From the NCBI RefSeq assembly GCF_019710575.1, contig NZ_JAHWFK010000051.1, positions 1 to 64,000 of the forward strand: DNA of 64,000 nucleotides, in the 5' to 3' direction. Positions 8,587-18,193 of this stretch are shown piece after piece. This DNA comes from Paractinoplanes polyasparticus (GTDB taxonomy: Bacteria > Actinomycetota > Actinomycetes > Mycobacteriales > Micromonosporaceae). The notes below the pieces were generated by a model. It did not search any database. It was not told the DNA's origin and saw nothing but the letters and a program-made list of their open reading frames with translations. A program made the translations under genes and the position numbers. Every line of letters starts with the position of its first letter. Position 1 is the first letter of the stretch.

Positions 8587-8675
8587 TGAGCGCCGTCAAC
8601 GTCATCGGCCTGGTCGTGGCCGTTCTGCTGGCCGCCTTCCTAGTCGCAGCCCTGCTCTTCCCGGAGAAGTTCTGA
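8586..8675 (+). CDS. kdpF: K+-transporting ATPase subunit F
   Basis: 29 residues: [20 protein letters not shown] then [10 protein letters not shown] single helix followed by the P-E-K/R-F tail is diagnostic of KdpF, the small lipid-like subunit that stabilises KdpABC in the membrane. Both ends overlap neighbouring genes (TGATG upstream, TGATG downstream with kdpA), so translation is coupled. Confidence 0.9.
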   Translation: MSAVNVIGLVVAVLLAAFLVAALLFPEKF

Positions 8676-10321
8676 TGGCCGGCTGGATCTTCGTCATCAC
8701 CCTGGTAATCGCGCTGATCGCGGTCTACCGGCCCTTCGGCGATTACCTGTACCGGGTCGTCACCGGTAAGCGGAACAACGTCGTCGAGCGCGGTGTCTAC
8801 CGTCTCGTCGGTGTCGACCCGGCCACCGAGCAGACCTGGGGCGTCTATGCCCGCAGCGTCCTCGCCTTCTCGGCCGTCTCGATCCTGTTCCTGTTCATGT
8901 TCCTGCGTCTGCAGGACAAGCTGTGGCTGTCGCTCGGCATGCCGAACATGAACAGCCACGTCTCGTGGAACACCGCGGTCAGCTTCGTCTCCAACACCAA
9001 CTGGCAGGCGTACGCGGGTGAGTCCGCGCTGGGCCACCTGGTCCAGATGGCCGGCCTGGCGGTGCAGAACTTCGTGTCCGCGGCCGTCGGCATCGCGGTC
9101 GCCGTCGCCCTGATCCGCGGCTTCGCCTCGCGCGGGCGCAGCGAGCTGGGCAACTTCTGGGTCGACCTGACCCGGATCACCGTACGGGTTCTGCTGCCCG
9201 TGGCCGCGATAGCCGCGCTGATCTTCATGATCGGCGGGGTGGTGCAGAACCTGTCCGGCGGCACCGACGGGACCACGTTGACCGGGGCCGCGCAGCACAT
9301 CACCGGCGGTCCGGTGGCCACGCAGGAGGCAATCAAGCTGCTGGGCACCAACGGCGGCGGCTTCTACAACACCAACTCGGCCCACCCGTTCGAGAACCCC
9401 GCCACCTGGACCAACTGGATCCAGATCTTCTTGATCCTGCTGATCCCGTTCAGCCTGCCCCGGGTCTTCGGCCGCATGGTCGGGCAGAACCGGCAGGGCT
9501 ACGCGATCGTCGCGGTCATGGCCGTGCTGGCCATCACCTCGACCGCGCTGACCGTCGGCTTCGAGCTGCACGGGGCCGGCACGGTGCCGCAGGCGGTCGG
9601 TGCGGCGATGGAGGGCAAGGACGTCCGGTTCGGCATCCCCGACTCGGCAGCCTTCGCCGCGGCGACGACCCTGACCTCGACCGGCGCGGTCAACTCGTTC
9701 CACGACTCCTACACCGCCCTCGGCGGCATGATGCCGATGGTCAACATGATGCTCGGCGAGGCCGCCCCCGGCGGCACCGGCTCGGGTCTGTACGGCCTTC
9801 TCATCCTGGCGATCATCACGGTCTTCGTGGCCGGTCTCATGGTCGGGCGGACCCCGGAATACCTGGGCAAGAAGATCGGCGCCCGCGAGATGAAGTTGGC
9901 CTCGTCGTACTTCCTGATCACCCCGGCTTTGGTGCTGATCGGCACGGCCGCCGCCTTCGCCACGGGCAACAACTCGACGGCCCTCAACGTGGGGCCGCAT
10001 GGTCTCTCGGAAGTCCTGTACGCCTTCACGAGCGCGTCGAACAACAACGGCTCGGCGTTCGGCGGCATCACGGTGAACACGCCGTGGTGGGACACCGCGC
10101 TGGGGCTGGCCATGCTGCTCGGCCGCTTTCTGCCGATGGTGCTGGTGCTGGCCCTGGCCGGCTCACTGGCGCGGCAGAAGGCCACGCCTGAGTCCGAGGG
10201 CACTCTGCCCACTCACCAACCCCTGTTCGTCGGGCTGGTTGTCGGCGTCACCGTCGTTCTGGTCGCGCTGACCTTCCTGCCCGCTCTCGCTCTCGGACCC
10301 ATCGCGGAGGGCCTGTCATGA
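8675..10321 (+). CDS. kdpA: K+-transporting ATPase subunit A
   Basis: 548 residues, the normal length. KdpA is the channel-like K+-selective subunit with four membrane-P-loop repeats. Visible signatures are [19 protein letters not shown] near residue 225, [19 protein letters not shown] near 335, [11 protein letters not shown] near 405 and [11 protein letters not shown] near 453. It starts at ATG 8675 overlapping the kdpF stop, and its own TGA overlaps the kdpB ATG. It imports K+ under potassium limitation together with KdpB, KdpC and KdpF. Confidence 0.97.
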   Translation: MAGWIFVITLVIALIAVYRPFGDYLYRVVTGKRNNVVERGVYRLVGVDPATEQTWGVYARSVLAFSAVSILFLFMFLRLQDKLWLSLGMPNMNSHVSWNTAVSFVSNTNWQAYAGESALGHLVQMAGLAVQNFVSAAVGIAVAVALIRGFASRGRSELGNFWVDLTRITVRVLLPVAAIAALIFMIGGVVQNLSGGTDGTTLTGAAQHITGGPVATQEAIKLLGTNGGGFYNTNSAHPFENPATWTNWIQIFLILLIPFSLPRVFGRMVGQNRQGYAIVAVMAVLAITSTALTVGFELHGAGTVPQAVGAAMEGKDVRFGIPDSAAFAAATTLTSTGAVNSFHDSYTALGGMMPMVNMMLGEAAPGGTGSGLYGLLILAIITVFVAGLMVGRTPEYLGKKIGAREMKLASSYFLITPALVLIGTAAAFATGNNSTALNVGPHGLSEVLYAFTSASNNNGSAFGGITVNTPWWDTALGLAMLLGRFLPMVLVLALAGSLARQKATPESEGTLPTHQPLFVGLVVGVTVVLVALTFLPALALGPIAEGLS

Positions 10322-12456
10322 CCACCCCCACCCTCGAGAAGCCTCAAACCGAGGCAGCCGGACCGGCCGGTGACCGTAAGGTCGGCGGCGGCCTGCTCGA
10401 CCCGAAGCAGTTGTGGCAGTCGCTGCCGGCGGCAGCCAAGAAGCTCGACCCGCGCTTGATGTGGCGCAACCCGGTCATGTTCATCGTCGAGATCGGCGCG
10501 GTCTTCACCACCGTCCTGTCGATTGCCGACCCGAGCGTGTTCGCCTGGATCATCACGGTCTGGCTGTGGCTCACGGTCGTCTTCGCGAACCTGGCCGAGG
10601 CGGTAGCCGAAGGCCGCGGCAAGGCGCAGGCGGCGGCGCTGCGGGCGTCCAAGCAGGACATGGTCGCCTTCCTGCAGGACGGCCGCGAGATCCCGGCCAC
10701 CGAGCTGAAACTCGGCGACGTGGTCGTCGTCGTGGCCGGGCAGACCATCCCCGGTGACGGCGATGTCATCGAGGGCATCGCCAGCGTCGACGAGTCGGCC
10801 ATCACCGGCGAATCGGCCCCGGTGATCCGCGAGTCGGGCGGGGACCGCTCGGCCGTCACCGGCGGCACCAAGGTGCTCTCCGACCGGATCGTCGTCAGGA
10901 TCACGCAGAGGCCGGGCGAGAGCTTCGTCGACCGCATGATCGCCCTGGTCGAGGGTGCGAACCGGCAGAAGACCCCGAACGAGATCGCGCTCAACATCCT
11001 GCTGGCCGCGCTGACGATCATCTTCCTGCTGTCGGTGGTGACCCTGCAGCCCCTCGCAATCTTCTCGAAGGCCTTCAACGCGGCGGCGCCGGACACGCTG
11101 GCCATCGACGCCTACGGCGTGACCGGGATCGTGCTGGTCTCGCTGATCGTCTGCCTCATCCCGACCACCATCGGGGCCTTGCTCAGCGCCATCGGCATCG
11201 CCGGCATGGACCGCCTCGTGCAGCGCAACGTCCTGGCCATGTCCGGCCGCGCGGTCGAGGCCGCCGGCGATGTCAACACGCTGCTGCTCGACAAGACCGG
11301 CACCATCACCCTGGGCAACCGGCAGGCGGCCGAGTTCGTCCCGGTAGACGGGGTCACCGCGACCACGCTGGCCGACGCCGCCCAGCTGTCCAGCCTGGCC
11401 GACGAGACACCGGAGGGCCGCTCGGTAGTCGTCCTGGCCAAGAACAACTTCGGCCTGCGCGAGCGCGAGCCCGGCCTGATGCCGAACGCGACCTTCGTAC
11501 CGTTCACCGCGCAGACCCGGATGAGCGGTGTCGACCTCGCGGCCGACGGCGAGCAGCCGGCCCGCGAGGTCCGCAAGGGCGCGGCTTCCGCGGTCATGAA
11601 GTGGGTGCGGCAGAACGGCGGGCACCCGACCGAAGAGGTCGGCGGCATCGTCGACGCGATCAGCGGCAGTGGCGGCACCCCGCTGGTAGTGGCCGAGTTC
11701 GTGGCCGGTCAGCCGGCGCGGGCGCTCGGCGTCATCCACCTCAAAGACGTCGTGAAGGCCGGCATGCGGGCCCGCTTCGACGAGATGCGCAAGATGGGCA
11801 TCCGCACCGTCATGATCACCGGCGACAACCCGCGTACCGCCAAGGCGATCGCCGATGAGGCCGGCGTGGACGACTTCCTGGCCGAAGCCACACCCGAGGA
11901 CAAGCTCGCGTACATCAAGAAGGAACAGGAAGGCGGCCGGCTGGTCGCGATGACCGGCGACGGCACCAACGACGCGCCGGCCCTGGCCCAGGCGGACGTC
12001 GGTGTGGCCATGAACACCGGCACGTCGGCCGCCAAGGAGGCCGGCAACATGGTCGACCTCGACTCCGACCCGACCAAATTGATCGAGATCGTCGAGATCG
12101 GCAAGCAGTTGCTGATCACCCGGGGCGCGCTGACGACGTTCTCAATCAGCAACGACATCGCCAAATACTTTGCCATCATCCCGGCGATCTTCGCGGCAGT
12201 GTATCCGGGCCTCGACACGCTGAACGTGATGCGGCTGCACTCGCCGGGCTCGGCGATCCTGTCCGCGGTCATCTTCAACGCGCTGGTCATCGTCGCGCTG
12301 ATTCCGCTGGCCCTGCGCGGTGTGCGTTACCGCCCGTCGAGCGCCTCGGCGTTGCTGCGGCGCAACCTGTGGATCTACGGCCTCGGCGGCATCATCGTGC
12401 CGTTCGCCGGCATCAAACTCATCGACCTCCTCGTCCAGTTCATCCCCGGGATCTGA
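10318..12456 (+). CDS. kdpB: K+-transporting P-type ATPase subunit B
   Basis: 712 residues, an intact P-type ATPase. The TGES actuator motif ([10 protein letters not shown]) is near residue 162. The phosphorylation motif DKTGT has its Asp at about residue 325. MITGDN and [18 protein letters not shown] hinge motifs follow, and membrane helices are in the expected places. KdpB hydrolyses ATP to drive K+ uptake through KdpA. It overlaps kdpA by four bases and is followed by kdpC after 47 bases. Confidence 0.97.
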   Translation: MTTPTLEKPQTEAAGPAGDRKVGGGLLDPKQLWQSLPAAAKKLDPRLMWRNPVMFIVEIGAVFTTVLSIADPSVFAWIITVWLWLTVVFANLAEAVAEGRGKAQAAALRASKQDMVAFLQDGREIPATELKLGDVVVVVAGQTIPGDGDVIEGIASVDESAITGESAPVIRESGGDRSAVTGGTKVLSDRIVVRITQRPGESFVDRMIALVEGANRQKTPNEIALNILLAALTIIFLLSVVTLQPLAIFSKAFNAAAPDTLAIDAYGVTGIVLVSLIVCLIPTTIGALLSAIGIAGMDRLVQRNVLAMSGRAVEAAGDVNTLLLDKTGTITLGNRQAAEFVPVDGVTATTLADAAQLSSLADETPEGRSVVVLAKNNFGLREREPGLMPNATFVPFTAQTRMSGVDLAADGEQPAREVRKGAASAVMKWVRQNGGHPTEEVGGIVDAISGSGGTPLVVAEFVAGQPARALGVIHLKDVVKAGMRARFDEMRKMGIRTVMITGDNPRTAKAIADEAGVDDFLAEATPEDKLAYIKKEQEGGRLVAMTGDGTNDAPALAQADVGVAMNTGTSAAKEAGNMVDLDSDPTKLIEIVEIGKQLLITRGALTTFSISNDIAKYFAIIPAIFAAVYPGLDTLNVMRLHSPGSAILSAVIFNALVIVALIPLALRGVRYRPSSASALLRRNLWIYGLGGIIVPFAGIKLIDLLVQFIPGI

Positions 12457-12503
12457 CATGCCCAGTCCAACCACCTCGCTCGCCACCCTGAATCGGAATT
12501 GAC

Positions 12504-13370
12504 ATGCGACTTCCGGCCTGGCTCGGCCAGCACCTCGCGGCGCTGCGGGCGCTGCTCGTCCTCACCGTCCTACTCGGACTCGCCTACCCACTCGCCTTCG
12601 TCGCCCTCGGTCGGGTTCCCGGCCTCGACGGCAAGGCGGACGGCTCGCTGATCACCGTCGGTGACAAGACCGTCGGCAGCAGCCTGATCGGCCAGGCCTA
12701 CACCGACGCCGACGGCAACCCGGTTCCGAAGTACTTCCAAAGCCGCCCGTCAGCTGCGGGCGACGGCTACGACCCCACCGCCACCTCGGCCGGCAACCTC
12801 GGCCCGGAAAGCGTCGTCGACACGCTCTCCGACGACCCCGAGGTCGCGTCGCAGAGCCTGCTGACCCAGGTCTGCGAGCGCAGCCTGGCGGTCGGCAAGC
12901 TCGAGGGCGTCGACGGCAGCCGGCCCTACTGCACGCCCGACGGGGTCGGCGCGGTGCTCGCCGTCTTCTACCGCGACGGCCTCACCGGACCGGTCACGCG
13001 CGCCGTATCGGTCAACCAGACCGGTGACCCGTTCGTACAGACCTACGCCGGTGTGACCGTCGAACCCGCGAAGAACGGCGAGGACTACCAGGCGCTCGGC
13101 GGGGTCATCACCCCGATCCGCGGCAACGCCCCGTCCTCGCCTGCTGTGCCGGCCGACGCGGTCACGGCGAGCGGCAGCGGCCTCGACCCGAACATCAGTC
13201 CGGCGTACGCCGAGCTGCAGGCACCGCGAATCGCCCGGGAACGCGGGTTCACGGAGGCCCGGGTGCGCCAGCTCATCGAGGAGCACACGGACGGACGGGC
13301 GCTCGGCTTCCTCGGCGAGCCCGCCGTCAACGTCCTCCAGCTGAACCTGGCCCTCGACGGCGAGCAGTAG
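12504..13370 (+). CDS. kdpC: K+-transporting ATPase subunit C, long actinomycete form
   Basis: KdpC has one N-terminal membrane helix (residues about 9-31) and a periplasmic domain that assists ATP binding and K+ affinity. The core motifs are present: YFQSRPSAAGDGYDPTATSAGNLGPES, PADAVTASGSGLDP.ISPAYA and GRALGFLGEP.VNVL. At 288 residues it is about 90 longer than the E. coli type. The extra block lies around residues 110-200, between NLGPES and PADAVTAS, and contains two cysteines (QVCERS, PYCTPD). From memory this insertion is common in Streptomyces and relatives. Confidence 0.95.
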   Translation: MRLPAWLGQHLAALRALLVLTVLLGLAYPLAFVALGRVPGLDGKADGSLITVGDKTVGSSLIGQAYTDADGNPVPKYFQSRPSAAGDGYDPTATSAGNLGPESVVDTLSDDPEVASQSLLTQVCERSLAVGKLEGVDGSRPYCTPDGVGAVLAVFYRDGLTGPVTRAVSVNQTGDPFVQTYAGVTVEPAKNGEDYQALGGVITPIRGNAPSSPAVPADAVTASGSGLDPNISPAYAELQAPRIARERGFTEARVRQLIEEHTDGRALGFLGEPAVNVLQLNLALDGEQ

Positions 13371-13405
13371 CAAACCCACAGTGGGACTGGGCAAGTCCCC
13401 ATCGC

Positions 13406-13453
13406 GGGTGGGCCGAGCCTTCCGGGCGCGTCAGCGCCAGGCTCGGCCCACCC
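13406..13453 (+). terminator. Long hairpin between kdpC and kdpD
   Basis: A perfect 15-bp stem: GGGTGGGCCGAGCCT (13406-13420) pairs with AGGCTCGGCCCACCC (13439-13453). The loop itself can pair GGCGC with GCGCC. It lies 35 bases after the kdpC stop and 48 before the kdpD start. It should reduce read-through from the transporter genes into the sensor gene or stabilise the kdpFABC 3' end. Confidence 0.75.
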
Positions 13454-13501
13454 CGGACACAACATCCTGGTCATATTTCGGGGCTTGAGAGAGCGGAACA
13501 C

Positions 13502-15982
13502 ATGGCACGCGGAGAACTGCGGATCTTTCTCGGCGCCGCACCCGGGGTCGGCAAGACCTACACCATGCTCGAGGAGGCACACCGGCGCGCCGAGCGCGGC
13601 ACCGACGTCGTGATCGGCTTGGTCGAAACGCATGGCCGCAAGCACACGCAGGCCATGATCGCCGACCTCGAGGTGGTGCCGCGCCGCACCGTCGAATACC
13701 GCGGGGCTGAGTTCACCGAGATGGACCTCGACGCCCTGGTGGCCCGCCGTCCCGAGCTGGCCGTCGTCGACGAGCTCGCCCACACCAACGTGCCCGGATC
13801 GAAGCACGCCAAGCGCTGGGAAGACGTCAACGAGCTGCTCGACGCCGGGATCGACGTGCTGACCACGGTCAACATCCAGCACCTGGAGTCCCTCAACGAC
13901 GTGGTCGCCCAGATCACCGGGGCTCAGCAGCGCGAGACCGTGCCCGACGCCGTGGTGCGCGCCGCCGAGCAGGTCGAGCTGGTCGACATGACCCCGGAGG
14001 CACTGCGCCGGCGCATGGCCCACGGCAACATCTACAAACCGGAGAAGATCGACGCCGCCCTGGGCAACTACTTCCGTACCGGGAACCTCACCGCACTGCG
14101 GGAGCTGGCCCTGCTGTGGCTGGCCGACAAGGTCGAGGAGCAGCTCGACAAATACCGCGCCGACAACCGCATCAGCGCCACCTGGGAGACCCGGGAACGC
14201 ATCGTGGTGGCCCTGACCGGCGGCCTCGAAGGCGACACCCTGATCCGCCGGGCCGCGCGGATCGCCGCCCGCGACAAGGGCGCCGACCTGATGGCCGTCC
14301 ACGTCACCCGCAACGACGGGTTGGCCGGAGCCGACCCGGCCGTGCTGGCGCGGCAAAGGGTCCTCGTCGAAAGCCTCGGCGGCACCTACCACCAGGTGGT
14401 CGGAGCGGACGTGCCGCGCGCGCTGCTCGACTTCGCGGGCGCGGTCAACGCGACCCAGATCGTGCTGGGCGCATCGAGCCGCGGCAAGCTCGCCCAGCTG
14501 TTCGCGGCCGGCGTCGGTGTCACCACGACAGCCATGTCCGGCTCGATCGACGTGCACCTGGTGACCCACGAACGCGCCGCGCAGGGCCGCCGGGCCCGAC
14601 GCATGCCCGCTGCCCTGTCCCGGCGCCGCCGGATCGCCGGGTTCCTGACTGTGGTGCTCGGGTTTCCGGCTCTGACCGCCGTCTTGGAGGTCGGCCCGTC
14701 GCTCTCGCTGATCAACGACATCTTGCTTTTCCTGGCCGCCGTCGTCGGCGTCTCACTGATCGGCGGGCTGTGGCCGGCATTGCTCGCCGCGGTGGCCGGC
14801 TCGCTGTTGCTCAACTGGTATTTCGTCCAGCCGTACCGCCGGTTCACCATCGCCGAGGGCGACAACCTCCTGGCCCTTGCCATCTTCGTGGTAGTGGCGC
14901 TCGCGGTGAGCTGGGTCGTCGACACCGCCGCCCGCAGGACAAGGCAGGCCGCGGCCGCCTCGGCCGACGCCCAGACCCTGGCTACCGTCGCCGGCGGTGT
15001 GCTGCGCGGCGAGCGCCCACTCATGGCACTGCTCGAGCGGCTGCGGGAGACGTTCACCCTCGACTCGGTAACGCTTCTCGACCACGGAGCCGTCGCCGCT
15101 CACGTGGGGGAGGCCTGCACCAGGGCCCGGGACGCCGACGTCGAGGTCAAGGTCGACGACACCATGACCATGCTGCTGCGCGGCCGTCCCCTGGAAGCCT
15201 CCGACCGGCGCATCGTGGAGGCGTTCGCCGCCCAAGCCACCGTCGCCCTGCGCCAGGAACGCCTCGCCGCCGAAGCAGCAGCCGCCAAACCGCTGGCCGA
15301 GGCCGACCGGATGCGCACCGCCCTGCTCGCCGCGGTCAGCCACGACCTGCGCACCCCGCTGGCCTCCGCCAAGGCCGCCGTGGCCAGCCTACGCAGCGAA
15401 GAAGTGCACTTCGACGAGAGCGACCGCCGGGAACTTCTGGCCACCGCCGACGAATCCCTCGACCGCCTCGTCCGGCTGGTCACCAACCTGCTCGACATGA
15501 GCCGGCTGCAGGCCGGCGCGCTCGGCGTCAACGCCGTCGACCTCGGCGCCGAGGACGCCGTGCCCCGCGCCCTCGATGAGCTCGGGCCGGAGGGCCGCAA
15601 GGTCGCCGTGCACATCCCCGACGACCTGCCGCCGGTACACGCCGACCCTGGCCTGCTCGAACAGATCCTCATCAACCTGGTCGCCAACGCCCTGCGCTAC
15701 AGCCCGGCCGACGAACCGCCGGCCATCACGGCCAGCACCCTCGGCAGCACGTTGGAACTACGCATCATCGACCACGGCCCCGGGATCCCCGAAGACCGCT
15801 GGGACTACGTGTTCCTGCCCTTCCAGCGCCTCGGCGACCGCGACAACCACACCGGCGTCGGCCTTGGCCTCGCGCTGTCCCGCGGCCTCACCGAGGCGAT
15901 GGGCGGCACCCTCGTCCCCGAACACACCCCCGGAGGGGGACTCACCATGATCCTCACTCTGCCCACCGGGCGCACCGCATGA
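13502..15982 (+). CDS. kdpD: K+-sensing histidine kinase KdpD
   Basis: 826 residues. The N-terminal KdpD domain (1 to about 210) has the Walker-like GAAPGVGKTYTMLEEA and the DELAHTN motif. A universal-stress-protein-like domain follows (about 230-350, VVALTGGLEGD). A four-helix DUF4118 membrane block is at about 380-480, then a GAF-like linker. The kinase core has AAVSHDLRTPLASAK (phosphorylated His near 614), an N box, and G boxes DHGPGIPED and GVGLGLALSRGL. KdpD should sense low K+ or turgor and phosphorylate KdpE. Its stop overlaps kdpE by four bases, but that partner is damaged. Confidence 0.95.
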   Translation: MARGELRIFLGAAPGVGKTYTMLEEAHRRAERGTDVVIGLVETHGRKHTQAMIADLEVVPRRTVEYRGAEFTEMDLDALVARRPELAVVDELAHTNVPGSKHAKRWEDVNELLDAGIDVLTTVNIQHLESLNDVVAQITGAQQRETVPDAVVRAAEQVELVDMTPEALRRRMAHGNIYKPEKIDAALGNYFRTGNLTALRELALLWLADKVEEQLDKYRADNRISATWETRERIVVALTGGLEGDTLIRRAARIAARDKGADLMAVHVTRNDGLAGADPAVLARQRVLVESLGGTYHQVVGADVPRALLDFAGAVNATQIVLGASSRGKLAQLFAAGVGVTTTAMSGSIDVHLVTHERAAQGRRARRMPAALSRRRRIAGFLTVVLGFPALTAVLEVGPSLSLINDILLFLAAVVGVSLIGGLWPALLAAVAGSLLLNWYFVQPYRRFTIAEGDNLLALAIFVVVALAVSWVVDTAARRTRQAAAASADAQTLATVAGGVLRGERPLMALLERLRETFTLDSVTLLDHGAVAAHVGEACTRARDADVEVKVDDTMTMLLRGRPLEASDRRIVEAFAAQATVALRQERLAAEAAAAKPLAEADRMRTALLAAVSHDLRTPLASAKAAVASLRSEEVHFDESDRRELLATADESLDRLVRLVTNLLDMSRLQAGALGVNAVDLGAEDAVPRALDELGPEGRKVAVHIPDDLPPVHADPGLLEQILINLVANALRYSPADEPPAITASTLGSTLELRIIDHGPGIPEDRWDYVFLPFQRLGDRDNHTGVGLGLALSRGLTEAMGGTLVPEHTPGGGLTMILTLPTGRTA

Positions 15983-16314
15983 CCCGCATCCTCGTGGTCG
16001 ACGACGAGCCGCAAATCGTCCGCGCCCTGCGCATCAACCTGCGAGCCCGCAACTACGACGTCGACACCGCCCCGAACGGCACGAGCGCGCTGCAAGCCGC
16101 TTCGCGCCAGCACCCGGACCTGATCGTGCTCGACCTGAAGACCGAGGGCTATGGCGGCCATCCGATGAAGGTCTACGTCCATCGCCGTCGGCCCGAGCAA
16201 ATGTCCGCCTGGTTGCGCGACGCAGGTTTCACGGTCAACGCGCAGATGGTCCTCGGTCCAGATGAGAGCTCTCCGGGAGCAGTCCTCATCGCACACCTGA
16301 CACCCGGTAACTGA
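15979..16314 (+). CDS. kdpE: Truncated KdpE receiver fused to a methyltransferase-like tail
   Basis: Residues 1-53 are a normal response-regulator receiver start: ILVVDDEPQIV with acidic pair Asp8/Asp9, and DLIVLDL with phosphoacceptor Asp52. At about 16138 the sequence jumps to an unrelated 58-residue tail (GGHPMKVYVHRRRPEQM, AWLRDAGFTVNAQMVLGP) resembling the C-terminus of class I SAM methyltransferases. The rest of the receiver and the whole winged-helix domain are gone, leaving 111 residues against about 225 for KdpE. The frame is open across the join. A deletion between kdpE and a former downstream methyltransferase gene explains this best. The product cannot bind DNA as KdpE does. Confidence 0.8.
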   Translation: MTRILVVDDEPQIVRALRINLRARNYDVDTAPNGTSALQAASRQHPDLIVLDLKTEGYGGHPMKVYVHRRRPEQMSAWLRDAGFTVNAQMVLGPDESSPGAVLIAHLTPGN

Positions 16315-16388
16315 TCTGAGGCACCGCTGGACGTCCACCTGGGGCCGCGGATGCCGGGGAGTTGGTGGCCAATCGTTTCCTGAGATTC

Positions 16389-16406
16389 CACTGAGGCCTC
16401 TCAGTG
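16389..16406. terminator. Short hairpin between convergent genes
   Basis: CACTGAG (16389-16395), GCCT loop, CTCAGTG (16400-16406). It lies between the kdpE-chimera stop and the 3' end of the minus-strand ankyrin gene, so it could serve both. The 16407-16506 stretch shows nothing else. Confidence 0.45.
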
Positions 16407-16506
16407 CGCTCGTACCGGCACGCCGCCGGCACCCGACACGGTGCGCGCCGCCCGGCAGGCACCAATCACTGCCGCAGCACGGCCAGTATCATTGGCGCAT
16501 GGCACG

Positions 16507-17460
16507 TTAGTTGATTGAGACTGCCCACCAGTCGCGGGCGGGCAGCCGTACCCATCGGTCCGGCTCGGTGAACGGGCGGGCGTCGGCGGGATGTACGCCG
16601 GCGTAGGCGCAGCAGTACCCGATGGCGTGGTGCTGGTACAGGAAATCTCGCAGGATCTCGGCAGTGGGTGCGTCGGCCTCGGACCATCCGCCGCCCGGAT
16701 GCAGGTCCCACCCGGTGATGACACCGTCGTGCACCGCCGCGCCCTGATTGCCGCTCTTCGGGTTGGCGTACATGCCGTAGCACACCGTGCCGGCCGACAG
16801 CAGCAGCGCGACCAGCGGCATAGAAGCGCCGTACGCCCATGGCTGGCTGACGATGCAGCCTCCGGACACGTCGGTGACGCCGACGGTGCGGATCGACTCT
16901 TCGTCGGTGGCGTTCCACATGTCCTCGACGTCGATGTCATCCCCGACCACCGTGGCGTCCAGGCGCCGTACCGCCTCGGCGGCGTCGATGTTGGCCACAC
17001 AGCACAGGCTCATGCCCTCGCCGTACATGTCGGCGAGCGCACCGATGAGCCCGCGCGCCTCAGCGACGGCGGCGGCCTCGGCCTCCGTCAGCGTCGCAGT
17101 CGTGTCGAACAGCTCTGGCGTCGCCCCGGCACGGCTCAGCCGCGCCGGTGACCATCCGGACATCATCGGCCGCTCGGGGTCCGCCCCGGCGGCCACCAGA
17201 GCGCGGGCGTTGTCGGGCTTGCCGGCATGGACGGCGAGCCAGAGCGCGGTGCGTCCGTCGTCGACGGCGTCCACGTCGTCAACGAGCCGCGCCAGCTCCG
17301 TCACCACCTCGGCCGAGCCGTCCCGCGCCGCGTGGTGCAGCGGCCGCCCGTGCCCGCCCCAGAGGGTGTTCGGGTCTGCGCCGGCCGCGAGCCGTTCCTG
17401 CACGAGGGCGAGGTCCGACCACGACCTGTATCCCATCCGCGACCAGCCGACATCCGTCAT
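16507..17460 (-). CDS. Ankyrin-repeat protein
   Basis: 317 residues. About three ankyrin repeats occupy residues 12-125 (GADPNTLWGGHGRPLHHAAR, DDGRTALWLAVHAGKPDNAR, AAGADPERPMMSGWSPARLS). The remaining 190 residues form a domain I do not recognise (DVSGGCIVSQPWAYGASMPL, GVITGWDLHPGGGWSEADAP, CAYAGVHPADARPFTEPDRW), cysteine- and tryptophan-rich and without a signal peptide. The second of two adjacent ATGs (17458-17460) sits five bases after GGAGG and is preferred. It probably binds a protein partner in the cytosol; the partner is unknown. Confidence 0.7.
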   Translation of the reverse strand: MTDVGWSRMGYRSWSDLALVQERLAAGADPNTLWGGHGRPLHHAARDGSAEVVTELARLVDDVDAVDDGRTALWLAVHAGKPDNARALVAAGADPERPMMSGWSPARLSRAGATPELFDTTATLTEAEAAAVAEARGLIGALADMYGEGMSLCCVANIDAAEAVRRLDATVVGDDIDVEDMWNATDEESIRTVGVTDVSGGCIVSQPWAYGASMPLVALLLSAGTVCYGMYANPKSGNQGAAVHDGVITGWDLHPGGGWSEADAPTAEILRDFLYQHHAIGYCCAYAGVHPADARPFTEPDRWVRLPARDWWAVSIN

Positions 17461-17587
17461 CATTGCCTCCCGATGTCCCCCGGACCGGATCAGAGTATGA
17501 GACGGCAGACGGATGCACACACCGGATGAGCGAAGCGGTACTGCAGCCAGTGCCGTAGCCACCGCTCAGCCGGCCGACCGTTGGCTG

Positions 17588-17785
17588 TGCTACTCCTGAT
17601 GCGTCGACCACGACCACAACTGATGCCCGCACGAGCCGACCGTGAAGAACCCGACCTGCGGCAACTGCACGCGCGGATTGCTGTGCCGTCGGTGCAATTC
17701 CGCCCTGGGCCAACTCGCCGACGACCCTCAGCGACTGGAACGAGCCCTTCAGTACCTGCTCGACACCCGGGCTCGAACCAGCGTT
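17588..17785 (+). pseudogene. Remnant of a recombination endonuclease VII (HNH) gene
   Basis: The frame reads VDHDHN-stop-CP, then CGNCTRGLLCRRCNSALGQL, then ADDPQRLERALQYLLDTR. This is the zinc-binding and catalytic segment of the endonuclease VII family (DHDH, CxxC...RGLLCxxCN.ALG). An in-frame TGA stands where the family has the first cysteine of a CC pair, and a second TGA lies just upstream. No start or N-terminal half is visible. Such genes come from phage or mobile DNA. Confidence 0.55.
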
Positions 17786-17954
17786 CCACTGCTGTCCGCG
17801 TGCTCGCAGGGACAGCCGGAATCCAGGCGTTCTTCCTTCGCTCGGGCTTCCGGATCTTGCGCGGTCGTAGCGCCCTTTTGGCCGTGAACCACGCGCCGCC
17901 GTCATAGCGGGTCTGCGACTTCGGTCGGCTGCTTGATCAGGTGTCCCGCCTGAC

Positions 17955-18178
17955 ACGTGAAGCCTCACGGGTTGCGGACGTACTTCGCTTGCGGCCGACC
18001 GCGATGCCGTCGCGGCGCAGCTACCGGTGCACCCGGCCGGCACCATAGGTGAAGCCGCGGGCTTTCCAGATCTCAGCGCCGGCACCGCTCGTCGGGTACT
18101 TCTTCGGTGCTGCGACGGATGCTTCCCCTCATGACCAGGCGATCATGCTTGAAAGGCTCCACCAAACCGGGGAACTCA
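17955..18178 (-). mobile_element. Internally deleted IS3-family relic
   Basis: It starts at 18178 with TGAGTTCCCCGG, the same tip and leader as the IS3 end at 1-76. The OrfA start then reads VAAPKKYP (18116-18093). After 'TSGAGAEIWKARG' it jumps to OrfB-like sequence FTYGAGRVHR, a stop, then LRRDGIAVGRKRS and TREA (the YG.RRVHAEL..G..VGRKRV..LMR region of IS3 OrfB). Most of OrfA, the catalytic domain and the right end are missing. The 17786-17954 stretch has no recognisable frame. Confidence 0.6.
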
Positions 18179-18193
18179 GCGACGTTGCGGGGG

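Noticed and set aside
8567-11739. Long minus-strand open frames opposite kdpA and kdpB
   Set aside because: Compositionally biased (Arg/Gly/Asp-rich) antisense frames produced by GC-rich third positions, with no similarity to known domains and no ribosome sites.
17740-17800. A tRNA-like T-arm (GGTTCGAGCCCGGG on the minus strand)
   Set aside because: The T-stem does not pair fully, and no acceptor, D-arm or anticodon arm can be placed around it.
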